Counted from the stretch's first letter, positions 16,929 to 30,121 are shown. The stretch is 64,000 bases of DNA from Demetria terragena DSM 11295 (GCF_000376825.1 NZ_AQXW01000004.1:2046001-2110000), one strand, 5' to 3'. Made by a program: numbers and translations. Notes: generated by a model not told the origin, from the sequence alone.

Positions 16929-19900
16929 GTGACCGCACCACACTTTCTGCCGCTCTCGACGGCGCAGCGCGGCGTCTGGTCGGCTCAACAGATCTTTCCG
17001 ACCTCGCCCGTCTATCGAGTTGGTCAGGTCATCTGGCTCGACGGCGAGATTGACCCGGCGCGATTCGTCGCGGCCATCGACGCCGCCGTCCTCGAAACCG
17101 AAGCGCTACGAGTGGAGTTCGACGACACCGACGGATCTCCAGTGCAGGCCGTGCGCGAGGGGCGGAAGGTCGACACTCAGGTCGAACCAGACGTCCTGAC
17201 CGACGCGGAGATCGTTGAACGCGCGCGGGTCGACTACAGGTCCGAGGTCTCAGGCGCGGACCTGTACGAGCCTGCCTCGCTGCTGGCCCGACGGTCAGAA
17301 GGCGGGTGGGCGTGGGCGTTCACTCACCATCACTTGGTGCTGGACGCCTACGGTGTCTCGCTGTTCGTGCGGCGGGTTTCCGAGCACTACACGGCAGCAG
17401 TCGCCCCCGTACCGGTCGCGGAGAAGTGGTTCGGCAATCTGTCGGAGGTCGTTGAGGGTCCGCAGTCGAGCCAGACAGCCGACGCCGAGCGCGACGCTCG
17501 GGCTTATTGGCAGGACCTGGTATCGGAGGCTGAGGGCCGCCAGGTGAGTGAGGTGCCGCTGGATGAGGCGTTCTCCTTCCGCCCCGCACTGGCCAGCGTG
17601 CCGTTGCCTGACGACATTCGAGACCAGCTCAACGGCTGGGCCCGAGCAGCGAGGTTGTTCTGGCCCGACGTCCTCGTGGGGCTGTGGGGGATGTACGTCG
17701 CTCGCACCCAGCACCAGGATCACCTTGCAGTGCGGATGCCTTTCATGCTGCGCGATGGAGCCGCTGCACTGCGTACACCCTCGATGGCTTCACGGATCTT
17801 CCCGGTTGTCGTCGGCTTGCGGCCAGATGATTCCCTCACGCAGGTCTTGCGGACGATCTCGACTCAAGTGCGCGCGGTGCCGAAGCAGGACGCGATTGAA
17901 GACGCGCAGATAGCTCGTTTGTGGCCAGGTGGGGAGGCGGACTTCTTTGCGCTACCGGTCATCAACCTCAAGCTCTTGGACTACTCCGCCGACTTTGCAG
18001 GCGTCGCCGGCCTTGAGGAAACCGTCAACGCCGGACCTGTCGCTCCGCTGGATCTGTCTGTCTATAACGACCCGGTGCACGGATTCCTCATCGACGTGCG
18101 CGGGCGCTCCGCAACCGTCGCGGGCCTGTCCTTGCAGGAGCACGCGACGGCATTCGGTCAGTTCATGCGTTCTGCGTTGGCGCAATCAGCACAGGTAACG
18201 CTGGCTGAGCTCGATCGACTTCTCCCGCGTGCCAATGTCGCACTGCCGCAGGGTATTCAGCCCGAAGTCGAGGTATCGACCGTCGATGAGATGGTTCGAG
18301 CCCGAGCGTTGACGTCTGCCGACCGGGTGGCCGTGCTCGACGATCAAAGCGGGACCGCATGGACCTTCGGCGAGTTCGACGCGCGGGTCAATGCGCTGGC
18401 GGCGCTGCTGATCGAGCAAGGCGTCGAGACCGGTGACCGGGTGGGAGTGCTCCTTCCTCGCTCGCCGGAGCTCGTCTTGGCGATGGCGGCGATCCTGCGC
18501 GCCGGTGCTGCCTATCTCCCCATTGATCCGCGGCTTCCTCGCGAGCGCATCGACATGATTGTCGAGGACGGCATCCCGCGCGTGGTGTTGACCGACCAAC
18601 TGCGCTCTGACCTGACCTCTGCGAAGTCAGTGCACCTGGACGACTTGTCCGTGGTGGATGCCCTCGACCGGGGTCGTACGACGGCCCCGACGATGTCGCG
18701 CCCCCTCCTAACGAATGACCCGGTCTACGTCATCTTCACGTCGGGAACGACCGGTCGGCCCAAGGGCGTCGAAGTACCTCATCGGGCGCTGGTCAATCGA
18801 TTGGTCTGGGGACGCGAGTGCTATCCACTGCCCGACGGCACGAGCGTGCTCATGAAAACCCCTGTCTCGTTTGATGTTTCGGCTCCTGAGGTGTTCGCGT
18901 CGCTGGCCGAAGGCGCCAGGCTGGTCGTGGCGGCCGACGGTATGCATGGTGACCCCGTCTACTTGCACGACGTCATCCAGCGTCACCGGATCACCCGCAC
19001 CAACTTTGTGCCGTCCATGGCACAAGAGTTCCTTGCCGCCGCCCCGGGCCCGTACACCTGGCCCCACGTGACGATGGTCGCCGGCGAGGCCTTTCCGAGC
19101 GATCTCGGTGCGGCATTGTCCGAGCTGACAGGCGGCACCGTGCTCAACGTCTACGGGCCGACCGAGACCGGTGAGATCACGCACCACGAGTATTCACCCG
19201 CCGACTCAAGTGGTGTCGTCCCGATCGGTAAACCGATGGCGCACACGCTTGTTCGCGTATTAGACCCATGGTTGGGTCAGGTTCCCCCGGGAACACCCGG
19301 CGAGCTGTATCTGGGCGGCGCCCAGCTCGCGAGCGGTTACGTCGGTCGCACCAGGCTGACCGCTGAACGCTTCGTCGCCGACCCGGCCGGATCGCACGGT
19401 GAGCGGCTCTATCGCACCGGTGATCTGGTGCTCATCAACACCGATGGCGTCTTGGAATACCTCGGACGCGCCGACGACCAGATCAAGGTCCGTGGCCACC
19501 GGGTCGAGCCCAGCGAAGTGGCCAGTGTCCTTGAACTCCACCCCCATATCGATCGCGCAGTGGTCGTGCCCTTCGTGCATGAAGTGGCAGGGACTCAACT
19601 TTCTGCGTATTTCACCAGTGCAGAAGCAGATTCGGCGGACCTGGTGGAGGAGGCCCGGTCCCACCTGGTGGCCCGCCTGCCGGACTACATGGTCCCGTCG
19701 AGCATTCAACGCATTGCGCACGTACCCCTCACGACCAATGGCAAGATCGATCGCCGCGAGTTGCCCGAACCGCACCTTACGAACGCCCGGACAACAGGCG
19801 CGCTGCCGCAGACGGACGATGAGATTGTGCTCGCCGCGTCGATGCGGAAGGTTCTGTCGCTGCCTACCGAGACCCCTATCGGAGTCGACGATGACTTCTT

Positions 19901-22900
19901 CAGGCTGGGCGGACACTCGCTCCTGGCGACCCGACTCGTCGCCCGGATCAATGCGGCGTGCGGGGTTCGGGCGACCCTGAGGGATGTGTTCGATCATCCG
20001 ACGGTCTCCGGACTGGCTGACCTTGTCGATGGCCTCCGTGATGCTGCTCCGGACGAGTCCGATCAGGCCCTGAGTTCGGTTCGCCCCGAGCAGATCCCCG
20101 CCTCGTCTGGCCAGAGATCGTTGTGGTTCGCCGAGCAACTGGGCGGGCCCGGGGGGCGCTATGTCATACCGACCGTGGCGCGGCTGTCCGGCCCGCTCAA
20201 TGTCGCGGCGCTGGACTACGCGGTACGAGATGTGGTGGAGCGCCACGAGCCGTTGCGGACCCGACTGCGCTCGGTGGGGGACAGCCTCGTCCAGGACATC
20301 GCCTCTGTGGATGCCGTGGGCGATGCAGTGAGCGTGGCGGTTGAGGACTATCGGGAGGTCGGCCAGGCTGCGATTGATCGGCGAATCGGCGAGATCATCG
20401 GTGCGGGATTCGATCTCGCGGAGGATCTCCCCCTGCGGGCGGTGCTGCTGCGCGAGGATGAGGAGCACGCCCGGCTGGTGCTTGCCATCCATCACCACGC
20501 GCTAGACGAGTGGTCGTTGCCGGCACTGTTGAGCGATCTGTCACTGGCCTACGACGCTCGAGTGGCGGGCCGCGAGCCGTCGTGGCAACCCCTCGCGGTG
20601 CAGTACGCCGATCACACGCTGCGTCAGGCCGCCCTACTCGGCGACCCGCAACAGCACACCTCGCCGCTGGCTCGACACTTGGTGTACTGGCGTGAGGCGC
20701 TTCAAGGCGCGCCCGAAGAATCGACGATAACGCTCGACCGGGCCCGCCCGGCCGAGCCCACGCATCGTGGCTTCGACATCCCGTTCGCCCTGGATTCCGA
20801 GGTGGTCCAGGGACTGCACCGCGTCAGCGAACAGCTCGGTGCGACGCCGTTCATGGTGATGTCCGCGGCCACCGCGCTTGCGGTCTCAGCGCTTGGCGGC
20901 GGGGACGATGTGGTGGTCGGATCACCGGTCGGTGGACGTACGGCTGAGGGTGTTGCTGATGCGGTCGGATACTTCGCCAACGTTCTACCCATTCGGCATC
21001 AGCTGAGCGGGGCGGACACCTTGGCAGAGGTCGTCCTGCGTTCGCGCGAAAGGGTTTTGGACGCCTTCGCGCACCAGGAGGCGCCCTTCGATCAGATCCT
21101 CAGCGCGCTCGGTGTCGAACGCGACGCGAGCCGCAATCCGATCTATCAGGTCATGCTTACCCATCAACAGCACACGGGGGAGGCATTCCCGCTGGCGCTG
21201 TCCGGTGTCGAGGTCCAACCCAGTGAGGTCGGCATCGGCGCGGTCAAGGCCGATCTAGACATCTATGTCACGGACAGTCCGCAGGCGCTGAGTGGATTTG
21301 TCAGCGCGGCCCACGATCTCTTCGATCAGGAAACCGTCGAACGGCTCGTCGACGTGCTCCTCCGCATCTTGACCGAAATCGCTGCTGCGCCTGGCCGACG
21401 ACTTGCCACCGTGGACGTGTGTCCTGCCGAGCAAGCCAAGACACTGGCTCGCTGGTCGGCCGGAGAAGCTACGACCGACGAGGCGAGCACCGCTGACGAT
21501 CTTCTTCGCGCACAAGCGAATTCCTCGCCTGACCGGATTGCGCTAATTGACCACCCGACTGGCGCACGATGGTCGTACGCCGACCTAGCACGCGAGCAGA
21601 ACGCTGTCGCGAGGGTGCTCGTGGACCTCGGCGTCAAGGTCGGAGACCGCGTGTGCGTGGTGCTGCCTCGCGGACCAGAACTCGTCTTCACCTTGGCCGG
21701 GATATGGCGCGCGGGGGCAGCCTATGTACCCGTCGACCCGACCCATCCGACCGACTACGTCCTTGACGTGGTGGCGCGATCGTCCGCGTCAGCGGTGGTC
21801 AGCGACCGCGCGACAGCGGCGGGGCACGTATTGCGCGAGAGCACTTCGAATCTAGTGCTCATCGATGACCTTGTGCGTGATCGGGCGGCCGGCCAGAGCG
21901 TACTCGTGGAGGCGCCTGTGCTGGATCGGCCACTGCACCGTGATGATCCAGCATTCGCCATCTTCACCTCTGGTACGACGGGCCGGGCTAAGGGCGTGCA
22001 GGTGTCTCATGGTGCGCTGGTCAACCGACTTCGCTGGGGCAGTAAGTTGCTCGGCCTGGACGACGCTGGAGTGTGTCTTACCAAGAGTGGCGTCGGATTC
22101 GTGGATGCCGCCACCGAAGTGTTCGGACCGTTAGTGGCGGGGGCGACCACCGTGGTGGTGGACGATGAGACAGCGCGGGATCCGTCCGCACTGGGGGCGG
22201 TCGTACGCGAGCACGCCGTCAGCCATCTACTCACGGTGCCTAGCTTGGCGGAAATCCTCAGCGAGATCAGTGCTGAGGACAGCTTGACGTCGCTGCGCTC
22301 CTGGAGTTCGTCAGGCGAACCACTCCCGGCCGGCACCCTGAACGCGATGCGCACGGCTGCCCCCGGTGCCCAGATCTTCAACTTCTACGGCTCGACTGAA
22401 GTTACCGGGGACGCAACAGTTGGGAGTCTGCCATCCGCCGAGGCAGCGGTGCGTGAGGTGGCGATCGGGCGACCTCAGCCCGGCGTCTCTACGTGGATTC
22501 TGGATCCGTGGCTGCGCCCCGTCCCTATCGGCGTGGTGGGCGAGCTGTATGTCGGAGGAGCCCAGCTCGCCGACGGTTACCTTGGCCAGCCGCAGTTGTC
22601 GGCCGAACGCTTCGTCGCTGACCCGTTTAGTCAGGTAGGCGGGCGACTGTTCCGTACCGGCGACCTGGCGTGCTGGAACCCGTTGGGAGAGATCGACTTC
22701 CACGGGCGAGCCGACGACCAGGTCAAGATTCGTGGACACCGCGTCGAGCCCGAACATGTGAGTCAGATCGTGCGCGACCATCCGTTGGTCAGCGGCGCCT
22801 ACGTCGCGGCGCACGACACAGGAGGGATGACCCAACTGGTCGCGTACTTCACCACAGTGCAGGACGCTGACGACCTCAACGAGTCTGTTCGTGAGCACTG

Positions 22901-25900
22901 CGCCGCGCGCCTACCCGACTACCTTGTTCCGGCGCAGTTTGTGTCGCTTGAGACATTTCCGTTGACGCCTAACGGCAAGATCGACCGCCGCGGCTTGCCG
23001 CTGCCGGATCCTGACCTGTCGAGCGCGGGTCCACTGCCCCAGACCGGCACAGAGGCCAGCGTTGCCGCCGTGATGGGCAGCGTGCTGGGCATCGAGCAGG
23101 ACCATCCGCTCGGCCTCCAGGACCACTTCTTCCGGCGAGGCGGCGACTCGTTGCTCGCGGCGCGGATGGTCACGCAGCTCAACACCGCCTTGACGGCGTC
23201 GCTGCGCATCCGCGATGTCTTCACCCACCCCACGGTGGGCGGTCTGGCCGCATTGTTGGAGGCGCCCGCTGTCGGGGCTCAGGCACCAGCGCCACTCCCA
23301 TCGATCAGAGACGTCGTTCGTCCCGATCCAGTCCCTGCTTCGCTAGGCCAAGAGGCGCTGTGGGTCCTGGACGAAATGGGGGACGGTGCTGCCTACCAGG
23401 TGGCACTTGCCCTGCGCGTCGAGGGCGGCGCGGATCCGAGGTGCTTAAGCGAGGCGGTCACCCAACTCGCGACCCGACACGAGATCCTGCGGACGGTGTT
23501 CGTACCGGATGATCACGGGAATCTGACTCAGGACATACGGCCCGTTCAGGAGGCGCCGACACTTCGGGTGGAAGCGGTGCAGACGGAAGTCGTCGCCGAG
23601 CGCGTCAACGACTTGCGCTCTCACCGGCTCAACTTGGCTACTGAGGGCGGTGTTGCGTTCACGTTGCTGCAGACCGGAGCCGATGACTACCTGGTGGTTC
23701 ACGGCCATCACATCGTGATCGACGAAGGTTCGATTGCCCCGCTCGTGCGCGACCTGAACGTGTTGTACACGGCGGGCCTCGAGGGCGTCCCGGCGAACCT
23801 GCCGGGCACCTGCGCGCAATCCGCTGAATTTGCCCTATGGCAGCGGGAAGTGGTCGGCGAGCGAACCGACCCCAACGCGCGTTGCTTGGCCGACCTGGCG
23901 TACTGGAAGAGCACCCTTCGTGGACTCCCTACCGAGACGCTGTTGCCCCTTGACCGGCCGCGGTCGCGGACCAGCACGCGAACCATTCGAACAGTGGAAT
24001 CGACTGTGGGACAGGGGGATTCTCGGAGCGTTCGCGACGCGCTCGCAGAGCATGGAGCGACGCCGCTGCAAGCTGTGACCGCTGCCCTCGCAGCCTCGCT
24101 GTGGTGGGAGGGCGCCGGAACAGCCATCCCGATCGGAACGCCAGTCGACCTGCGCGACCAGCCGGAACTTGCTGACGCCATTGGCTATCTCGTCAACACC
24201 GTGGTGGTCCGGGCTGATCTAGAGCCGGACGCTGGCTTTGCCGAGGTTGTCGGGGGTGTCCGCGAGCGGGTGCTCACGGCGGCGGAGCACAAGTTGACCC
24301 CCTTCGACCGTGTCGTGGAGGCGGTGAACCCACCGCGGCTGCCTGGAGTCAGTCCGCTATTCCAAGTGATGACGGCCGCCTTGAATGGGGGACACGACGC
24401 CGCCCAGGGTCCGTTGGTGCCCGACGCCTCCGTGTTGGGCGATCCAATCGAAAGCGCCCAGCGCGCAGCACTGTTCGACCTCGTGTGCGCAATCGCCGCG
24501 GACGAAGATGGTGCGCTTACCTTGCGGTTCAACGCCGCTCGAGAGTTGTTCGACGACACGACCATTCAGCGACTCATCTCCCAGACGGGACAGTTTCTCG
24601 TCCTTGGCCTGCGCTATCCGGAGTTGCCACTGCGCCACCTCGGGCACCTCGTCCGAGCGCACGCTCAAGTTCGGTCGAACTCGCTACCGCAGCCGGGCAC
24701 CCGGCACCGGCTTCCCGTCGCGGGATTCCGCCCCGAAGAAGCACCTCTGTGGCGTGCCGCAGTCGACTACCTGCGAGCTAGCCTCCCCGAGGCGGACTCA
24801 TTGGAACTTGACCATCATGAAGATCAAGCTTTCCTTGCAGGTCGTCTTCAGAGTCGCGAACTTCATTCGCACCTCGTCGATCTCGCATCTGAGCTGGTGC
24901 AGTCGTATGCCTCGCACACCCCACTGGTGATGGAGTCTTCTGCCACCTCGAGACACCCACGGTTGCGTCCGGCCGACCGGATGCGATTGTCGAGTTCTGA
25001 GCTCGCTCAGATACGTGCGGCATACGGCGATGACTGTCGACTGCTGCCGCTGTCTAGCCTGCAGAGCGGGCTTTTTTACCACATGGTCAGGGCCGAGGAG
25101 TCTGGCGAACGGCATGCCTACGTCTCGCAGGCGCTGCGTGAGTTCTCCGGAGTCGTTGACCCGGAACGGCTCCGCACGATCACCGGCCAGGTGGTCGACC
25201 GGTATCCCAACCTGCGGGCGGTTTTTGTGGCCCTGGGCGACACCGAGGTGCAGGTCATCCCGGCTCAGTCGCAGGTGCCATTCACGGTGTTTTCGCTGGA
25301 GGAGTGGCGATCGCAAGACACGCAGTTGGACGACTTCCTGGCCCAGGAGCGCGCGAATCCCTTTGAACCGCATCGGCCCCCGATGCTCCGATTCACACTC
25401 GTGCAGCACCAGGAGGACGCCTGGACCCTGGCCATGACCTTTGAGCACATCCTCATGGATGGCTGGTCGATCAATGCCCTGCTCAACGAGATCATTGACA
25501 CCTATGCGGACCCCAGCCTGCTCACTGCGTCCACGCCCGCGTCGTATGAGGACTATCTCGACTGGCTCGAACGGCAGGATGCCGACGTAGCGTTCCGGGA
25601 CTGGCACGGCTATTTGGCGGACGTCACCGAACCCACCATTCTGTGGCCAGAAGGTGGTGACCTCAGCGGCGGCGCGCATACCGGCGACGTTGCGCGGGAC
25701 CTGTCCGCCGCCGATGCGAACGCCGTGTTCGCCGCGGCCCAACATGCCGGTGTGACGGTTGGAACCCTGCTTCAGACTGCCTGGGCCATCACGCTGGCTC
25801 GGATGACCGGTCGCAGCACCGTGACCTTCGGCAACACCGTCTCTGGTCGTCCTGCTGACTTGGTCGATGCCGACCGAATGATTGGGCTGCTCTTCAACAC

Positions 25901-28900
25901 CGTCCCCATGTGCGTCACGCTCAGCCCTGGGGAATCAGCGGAAGGACTGTTGCATCGGGTCCAGACCGAACAACTTCAGGTCATCGATCATCCCTACGTC
26001 GAGCTCAGTGCTCTGCAGCGGCTTGTGGGGATCGGAACGTTGTTCGACACCCTCTTTGTCGTCCAGAACCTGCCGCTCGGCCCGATGACCGATGCTTCCC
26101 GCCCGGATGGCTTGCAGGTCACGGGCGGGTCGATCAACGATTCGACGCACTATCCGGTGACCTTTGCGGTTAACCCGTGGGAAGAATCAGGACGTGCGTC
26201 AGTACACGTCCGACTGTCGTATCGCACTGATGCTCTTGCGGATTCGGCGGCGGAGCGACTCGTTGAGCGCTACGCCCACGTGTTGGCTTCACTCGTCGCA
26301 GACTTGAGGCAACCCATCGGCCGGTTGCCCGCAGCGATACCAGATGATGCCGCGCTCGAACAGCAGGGGCACCGCCAGGAGATCCCCTGGATAACCGTCG
26401 GCGACCTTCTCGTGGAGGCCGTCGCGCGTTCACCGCACGCGACGGCACTGGTTGCGGGCGAACGCGAGTTGACCTTCGCGGAGTTCTCGGCGCGGGTCCA
26501 TCAGTACGCGCGCGTCCTGATGGATAGCGGCGTGGGCCCAGAGCATCGCGTCGCGCTACTCCTCCCGCGCGATGAGCGAATGATCATCGCGATGTTTGCC
26601 GTCTTTGCCGTCGGCGCAGCGTATGTCCCCATCGATGGTGAGCTGCCCGACGAGCGGATCTCTACGATGGTGGGGATTGCGCGACCAACGGCGACGCTCG
26701 TCACTGACCGCGACGCTGAGCGCCTGGCCGGTCGAGCGACCGGGCACATCCTCAATCTCGATGAGGCGGATGTTCAGACCCGCATCCACCACGCTGACTC
26801 GGGTCCGATCACGGACGAAGAGCGCGGCGTACCGGTCCACCCAGACCACCTCGCGTACATCATCTTTACCTCGGGCTCGACCGGTACGCCAAAGGGTGTG
26901 GCGGTCGGCTACCGGGGCCTGACCAACATGTATGTCAACCATGTTGCCGAGATCTTTGACCGCGTGGTTGCCGAGCAAGGCGGCCGCCGCATGAAGATCG
27001 CGCACACGACATCGTTCTCGTTCGATGCGTCGTGGGAACAACTGTTTTGGCTGCTGCACGGGCACGAGGTACACGTCATCGACGAGGAGATGCGCCGCGA
27101 ACCCGAGCGTCTGCTGGAGCACTATGACCAACGGCGGATCGACGGCTTCGACGTGACGCCGTCCTACGGCCAGGTGCTCGTGGACCAGGGTCTGTTGGAG
27201 CGTCCCCGTCCGCTCGGCGATTCCGTCGACGCGGATGCGCCCGGAGTGGTCTTTGTGTCGCTGGGCGGAGAAGCCGTTCCGGACGCGCTGTGGCGCGCTT
27301 TGCGTGAGGCACCCGGGGTGGAGGCCTACAACCTTTATGGGCCAACGGAATACACGATCAACGCGTTGGGTGCTGACCTATCGGATTCAGAGAGCTCAAG
27401 TGTGGGCCGCCCGATTCTGAATACCCACGCCTACATCCTGGACGACAACCTTCAGCGAGTGCTTCCGGGCGTGCCAGGCGAGCTCTATCTCGCGGGTAGC
27501 GGTACTGCGCGCGGCTACTGGGCTCAGGCGGGGCGCACCGCGGCTCAGTTCGTCGCGTGTCCCTGGCAGCCTGGCGAGCGGATGTACCGCACGGGCGACC
27601 GCGCCCGGTGGAAGCCCGACGGCACCATCGACTATCTCGGTCGAGCAGATGATCAGGTCAAGATCCGCGGCTACCGCATCGAACCCGGCGAGGTGTCAGA
27701 CACCTTGACCACCGACCCCACGGTGGCGCGAGCCACGGTCATCGCCCGTCCGGACGCGCAGGGCGCGCTGCAGTTGTACGGGTACGTCGTGCCGGCGCAG
27801 GGCCAGCCGGCCGATCTCGACCTGGACTCCGTGCGCGCTCGCGCGCGCACCATCCTGCCGGACTACATGATTCCGGCCGGATTGGCTGCCTTGGCCGACC
27901 TGCCGCTCTCAGTGAACGGCAAGATCGACGCCCGAAGCCTGCCCGAAATCGAGATCTCGCAGGCGGAGTATGCCGCGCCAACCACGGATGCCGAGACCGC
28001 CGTGACCAGCGTCGTAGCCGACCTCCTGGGCATCGGGGAAGTCTCCACACACGCGAATTTCTTTGATATTGGGGGGAATTCGCTGCTAGCCATGCGCTTG
28101 GTAGCCCGACTGAACGACCGGCTCAACAGTTCGTTGCTGGTCAAGGACGTCTTCGCCAGCCAAGTGCTGTCGGATCTGGCGGCACTCGCGGACCGAGAAG
28201 ATGGCGCTCCGGCGGATCTCCTCGACGCGGTGACTCTGCCGCTTGCGCGCTCAACAAACGGTCGTCACCTGTTCTGTGCTCACGCACGCTACGGGCACGC
28301 CGCGTTGTACGCGGACCTGGTCAACTACGTGCCGGATGGCCTCGGCGTGGTCGGGTTGCAAGACCCCGCGCATGCCGGGTTGCGGACGGAGTTCGACACG
28401 ATTGAAGACCTCGCCGCTACCTATGCGGATGCCATTCAACAGGTCCAGCCGAGCGGGCCGTACGACCTGCTCGGGTGGTCCTTTGGCGGGCACATCATGT
28501 TTGCCGTGGGACGCGTACTCCACGAGCGTGGGGAGACGGTGGGGTCGCTGACGATCATCGACACGACGCCGTCAGCGAGAGGCCTGTATGAGGCCGGCCA
28601 GGTGGTGCCGCGACCGGGGGTTCCCGTTGCCGACGACGACCTCAGACAGCGCGAGTTCCTCGCCGTCTACGCCCAGGAGTTGCGCGAAGTGCTTGGCGAG
28701 GACGCGAGTCGAGAGGTCTTTGCCGACCGTGACCAACTCGCCTCCTTCGCCATCTCCGGGCTGCGCTGCGAGCGACTCATGGCACCCGACACCGTGGGTT
28801 CCCTGTCGGCTGCGGCGCTGGTCGTCGCGGCAGGTGGCCCTCCGGTGGACACCGATGAGGGCGCAGGCGCATGGCGCCGCCATCTTCCGCAGGCAGAGGT

Positions 28901-29030
28901 GGTGCGCGTCGAGGACGAAGACCACCACTCAATTGTTCGGCCTGAGCGCGGGATCCCGCGCTGGGCGCATCACCTGATGAGGCTGCTCGACCAGGGCAAC
29001 CCCACCAACGTTCTCAAGGAGACCAACTGA
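16929..29030 (+). CDS. Siderophore NRPS, C-A-T-C-A-T-C-(vestigial)-C-A-T-TE
   Basis: This 4033-residue cytosolic synthetase starts at a GTG one base after the AMP-ligase stop. Approximate residues: C1 1-435 (H134-H135, D139); A1 440-945; T1 with Ser997; C2 1050-1490 (H1188-H1189, D1193); A2 1510-2020; T2 with Ser2074; C3 2125-2570 (H2260-H2261, D2265); a 110-residue stretch with no LGGxS; C4 2690-3135 (E2839-H2840, D2844, DG intact); A3 3150-3660; T3 with Ser3718; thioesterase 3765-4030 (GWSFGG, Ser3851; His near 3999). My hand-read ten-residue codes are DVPNMAVEIK (A1, unassigned), VDTLSSFGDK (A2, beta-alanine-like because Val-Asp replaces the usual Asp) and DAEDSGLINK (A3, Lys/Orn-like). 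C1 should accept the aryl group from the carrier encoded at 29030. The C3-C4 tandem without an A domain is odd. Domain calls are firm; substrates are inference. Confidence 0.95.
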   Translation: MTAPHFLPLSTAQRGVWSAQQIFPTSPVYRVGQVIWLDGEIDPARFVAAIDAAVLETEALRVEFDDTDGSPVQAVREGRKVDTQVEPDVLTDAEIVERARVDYRSEVSGADLYEPASLLARRSEGGWAWAFTHHHLVLDAYGVSLFVRRVSEHYTAAVAPVPVAEKWFGNLSEVVEGPQSSQTADAERDARAYWQDLVSEAEGRQVSEVPLDEAFSFRPALASVPLPDDIRDQLNGWARAARLFWPDVLVGLWGMYVARTQHQDHLAVRMPFMLRDGAAALRTPSMASRIFPVVVGLRPDDSLTQVLRTISTQVRAVPKQDAIEDAQIARLWPGGEADFFALPVINLKLLDYSADFAGVAGLEETVNAGPVAPLDLSVYNDPVHGFLIDVRGRSATVAGLSLQEHATAFGQFMRSALAQSAQVTLAELDRLLPRANVALPQGIQPEVEVSTVDEMVRARALTSADRVAVLDDQSGTAWTFGEFDARVNALAALLIEQGVETGDRVGVLLPRSPELVLAMAAILRAGAAYLPIDPRLPRERIDMIVEDGIPRVVLTDQLRSDLTSAKSVHLDDLSVVDALDRGRTTAPTMSRPLLTNDPVYVIFTSGTTGRPKGVEVPHRALVNRLVWGRECYPLPDGTSVLMKTPVSFDVSAPEVFASLAEGARLVVAADGMHGDPVYLHDVIQRHRITRTNFVPSMAQEFLAAAPGPYTWPHVTMVAGEAFPSDLGAALSELTGGTVLNVYGPTETGEITHHEYSPADSSGVVPIGKPMAHTLVRVLDPWLGQVPPGTPGELYLGGAQLASGYVGRTRLTAERFVADPAGSHGERLYRTGDLVLINTDGVLEYLGRADDQIKVRGHRVEPSEVASVLELHPHIDRAVVVPFVHEVAGTQLSAYFTSAEADSADLVEEARSHLVARLPDYMVPSSIQRIAHVPLTTNGKIDRRELPEPHLTNARTTGALPQTDDEIVLAASMRKVLSLPTETPIGVDDDFFRLGGHSLLATRLVARINAACGVRATLRDVFDHPTVSGLADLVDGLRDAAPDESDQALSSVRPEQIPASSGQRSLWFAEQLGGPGGRYVIPTVARLSGPLNVAALDYAVRDVVERHEPLRTRLRSVGDSLVQDIASVDAVGDAVSVAVEDYREVGQAAIDRRIGEIIGAGFDLAEDLPLRAVLLREDEEHARLVLAIHHHALDEWSLPALLSDLSLAYDARVAGREPSWQPLAVQYADHTLRQAALLGDPQQHTSPLARHLVYWREALQGAPEESTITLDRARPAEPTHRGFDIPFALDSEVVQGLHRVSEQLGATPFMVMSAATALAVSALGGGDDVVVGSPVGGRTAEGVADAVGYFANVLPIRHQLSGADTLAEVVLRSRERVLDAFAHQEAPFDQILSALGVERDASRNPIYQVMLTHQQHTGEAFPLALSGVEVQPSEVGIGAVKADLDIYVTDSPQALSGFVSAAHDLFDQETVERLVDVLLRILTEIAAAPGRRLATVDVCPAEQAKTLARWSAGEATTDEASTADDLLRAQANSSPDRIALIDHPTGARWSYADLAREQNAVARVLVDLGVKVGDRVCVVLPRGPELVFTLAGIWRAGAAYVPVDPTHPTDYVLDVVARSSASAVVSDRATAAGHVLRESTSNLVLIDDLVRDRAAGQSVLVEAPVLDRPLHRDDPAFAIFTSGTTGRAKGVQVSHGALVNRLRWGSKLLGLDDAGVCLTKSGVGFVDAATEVFGPLVAGATTVVVDDETARDPSALGAVVREHAVSHLLTVPSLAEILSEISAEDSLTSLRSWSSSGEPLPAGTLNAMRTAAPGAQIFNFYGSTEVTGDATVGSLPSAEAAVREVAIGRPQPGVSTWILDPWLRPVPIGVVGELYVGGAQLADGYLGQPQLSAERFVADPFSQVGGRLFRTGDLACWNPLGEIDFHGRADDQVKIRGHRVEPEHVSQIVRDHPLVSGAYVAAHDTGGMTQLVAYFTTVQDADDLNESVREHCAARLPDYLVPAQFVSLETFPLTPNGKIDRRGLPLPDPDLSSAGPLPQTGTEASVAAVMGSVLGIEQDHPLGLQDHFFRRGGDSLLAARMVTQLNTALTASLRIRDVFTHPTVGGLAALLEAPAVGAQAPAPLPSIRDVVRPDPVPASLGQEALWVLDEMGDGAAYQVALALRVEGGADPRCLSEAVTQLATRHEILRTVFVPDDHGNLTQDIRPVQEAPTLRVEAVQTEVVAERVNDLRSHRLNLATEGGVAFTLLQTGADDYLVVHGHHIVIDEGSIAPLVRDLNVLYTAGLEGVPANLPGTCAQSAEFALWQREVVGERTDPNARCLADLAYWKSTLRGLPTETLLPLDRPRSRTSTRTIRTVESTVGQGDSRSVRDALAEHGATPLQAVTAALAASLWWEGAGTAIPIGTPVDLRDQPELADAIGYLVNTVVVRADLEPDAGFAEVVGGVRERVLTAAEHKLTPFDRVVEAVNPPRLPGVSPLFQVMTAALNGGHDAAQGPLVPDASVLGDPIESAQRAALFDLVCAIAADEDGALTLRFNAARELFDDTTIQRLISQTGQFLVLGLRYPELPLRHLGHLVRAHAQVRSNSLPQPGTRHRLPVAGFRPEEAPLWRAAVDYLRASLPEADSLELDHHEDQAFLAGRLQSRELHSHLVDLASELVQSYASHTPLVMESSATSRHPRLRPADRMRLSSSELAQIRAAYGDDCRLLPLSSLQSGLFYHMVRAEESGERHAYVSQALREFSGVVDPERLRTITGQVVDRYPNLRAVFVALGDTEVQVIPAQSQVPFTVFSLEEWRSQDTQLDDFLAQERANPFEPHRPPMLRFTLVQHQEDAWTLAMTFEHILMDGWSINALLNEIIDTYADPSLLTASTPASYEDYLDWLERQDADVAFRDWHGYLADVTEPTILWPEGGDLSGGAHTGDVARDLSAADANAVFAAAQHAGVTVGTLLQTAWAITLARMTGRSTVTFGNTVSGRPADLVDADRMIGLLFNTVPMCVTLSPGESAEGLLHRVQTEQLQVIDHPYVELSALQRLVGIGTLFDTLFVVQNLPLGPMTDASRPDGLQVTGGSINDSTHYPVTFAVNPWEESGRASVHVRLSYRTDALADSAAERLVERYAHVLASLVADLRQPIGRLPAAIPDDAALEQQGHRQEIPWITVGDLLVEAVARSPHATALVAGERELTFAEFSARVHQYARVLMDSGVGPEHRVALLLPRDERMIIAMFAVFAVGAAYVPIDGELPDERISTMVGIARPTATLVTDRDAERLAGRATGHILNLDEADVQTRIHHADSGPITDEERGVPVHPDHLAYIIFTSGSTGTPKGVAVGYRGLTNMYVNHVAEIFDRVVAEQGGRRMKIAHTTSFSFDASWEQLFWLLHGHEVHVIDEEMRREPERLLEHYDQRRIDGFDVTPSYGQVLVDQGLLERPRPLGDSVDADAPGVVFVSLGGEAVPDALWRALREAPGVEAYNLYGPTEYTINALGADLSDSESSSVGRPILNTHAYILDDNLQRVLPGVPGELYLAGSGTARGYWAQAGRTAAQFVACPWQPGERMYRTGDRARWKPDGTIDYLGRADDQVKIRGYRIEPGEVSDTLTTDPTVARATVIARPDAQGALQLYGYVVPAQGQPADLDLDSVRARARTILPDYMIPAGLAALADLPLSVNGKIDARSLPEIEISQAEYAAPTTDAETAVTSVVADLLGIGEVSTHANFFDIGGNSLLAMRLVARLNDRLNSSLLVKDVFASQVLSDLAALADREDGAPADLLDAVTLPLARSTNGRHLFCAHARYGHAALYADLVNYVPDGLGVVGLQDPAHAGLRTEFDTIEDLAATYADAIQQVQPSGPYDLLGWSFGGHIMFAVGRVLHERGETVGSLTIIDTTPSARGLYEAGQVVPRPGVPVADDDLRQREFLAVYAQELREVLGEDASREVFADRDQLASFAISGLRCERLMAPDTVGSLSAAALVVAAGGPPVDTDEGAGAWRRHLPQAEVVRVEDEDHHSIVRPERGIPRWAHHLMRLLDQGNPTNVLKETN

Positions 29031-30118
29031 TGAGCCTTGCTGTGGAAACGATGACTGCCGATGTCGCCGACCTGCTCTATGTGCAGACTCAAGAACTCGA
29101 TTGGGAACTTGACCTGCGCGACCAGGGCATGGATTCGGTACGCATCATGGAATTGGTGGAGCGCTGGCGCCAAGCGGGCGTTGCTGGCATCAGCTTCCGG
29201 CACCTGGCCGAAGACCGCCGTTTTGAGCGGTGGGTGGAGGTCGTGAGTGAGTTGCAAGGCGAGACCGCGGACCCCACCCGACGAAAGACCTGCATGGCGA
29301 CGGTCTCACTCGGCGGGTCCTTGGAGGAGAAGATTGAGGCGATCGCCGGCGCAGGCTTCGACAGCATCGAACTCGTCGACGCTGATCTGCGCGCGTCTTC
29401 AATGTCCCCGGCGGAGACTGCGCGCCGTTGCGCCGACGTGGGACTGGGCATCGACTTTTACCAGCCGTTCCGTCGTGCCGAGGGCGTGAGCGACGCTGAG
29501 TTCTCTCAGGTGGTGAGCCGGTTCCGCATGGAGCTGGCCGTGATGGCATCCGTGGGATGCAGCTCAATCCTGGTGGTCTCGAATACCGACGGAGACGCGG
29601 ATCCGGATCGGGCCCGATCTGTCCACCAACTGGCGACCTTGGCTGACGTGGCCGCCGAGCACGACATCACGGTGACCTTCGAGGCCCTCGCATGGGGCAC
29701 CCACATCGGTCGGTTCGCCGATGCCCTCGATGTCGTACGCCAAGTGGATCACCCGGCACTGTCGGTAACTGTCGACACCTTCCACCTGATCAGTCGGGGT
29801 GACGATGTCGAGGCACTGCGTGAGGTCGAGATCGACCGGATCGGGCTCGTACAGATCGCTGATGCACCGTGGCGCGACCTGGACCTGATGACCTGGAGCC
29901 GAAACCACCGTGGCTTCCCAGGCGAGGGCGACTTCGATCTGCGAACTCCGTTGGCCCACTTGCTTGCGGGCGGGTATCAGGGTCCGCTATCTCTGGAGAT
30001 CTTCAACCCTCGGTTGCGTGAACTTCCGCCGACGGCCGTAGCGGCCCGAGGCGCTCGCGCGCTGCGGGGCTTGATCGAGGACGCCGAACGTCCCGTCACG
30101 GTCACCGCTGCCGGCTAG
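29030..30118 (+). CDS. Aryl carrier protein fused to 3-dehydroshikimate dehydratase
   Basis: This 362-residue fusion has an EntB-like aryl carrier at residues 1-75 (LRDQGMDSVRIMELVERW, phosphopantetheine site Ser36). From residue 86 it has a TIM-barrel of the sugar-phosphate-isomerase superfamily, closest to QuiC-type 3-dehydroshikimate dehydratase (KTCMATVSLGGSLEEKIEAI, TFEALAWGTHIGRF, VDTFHLISRGDD, LSLEIFN). Putative metal ligands are E218, D249, Q275 and E323; their spacing (31, 26, 48) equals what I recall for Pseudomonas QuiC1. The enzyme would make protocatechuate from a shikimate intermediate and the carrier would hold it for NRPS C1. The start overlaps the NRPS stop (TGATG) and has AAGGAG upstream. 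In EntB the carrier follows an isochorismatase instead. Confidence 0.88.
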   Translation: MSLAVETMTADVADLLYVQTQELDWELDLRDQGMDSVRIMELVERWRQAGVAGISFRHLAEDRRFERWVEVVSELQGETADPTRRKTCMATVSLGGSLEEKIEAIAGAGFDSIELVDADLRASSMSPAETARRCADVGLGIDFYQPFRRAEGVSDAEFSQVVSRFRMELAVMASVGCSSILVVSNTDGDADPDRARSVHQLATLADVAAEHDITVTFEALAWGTHIGRFADALDVVRQVDHPALSVTVDTFHLISRGDDVEALREVEIDRIGLVQIADAPWRDLDLMTWSRNHRGFPGEGDFDLRTPLAHLLAGGYQGPLSLEIFNPRLRELPPTAVAARGARALRGLIEDAERPVTVTAAG

Positions 30119-30121
30119 CGG

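Noticed and set aside
24798-25745. Long open frame antisense to the NRPS
   Set aside because: High-GC genes commonly carry such antisense frames; the residues are Arg/Gly/His-rich with no domain, and the sense strand clearly encodes condensation-domain sequence.
14964-30118. Classical 2,3-DHB (enterobactin/bacillibactin-like) siderophore
   Set aside because: The carrier is fused to a dehydroshikimate dehydratase rather than an isochorismatase, no 2,3-DHB pathway gene is present, and the AMP ligase lacks the usual Asn.
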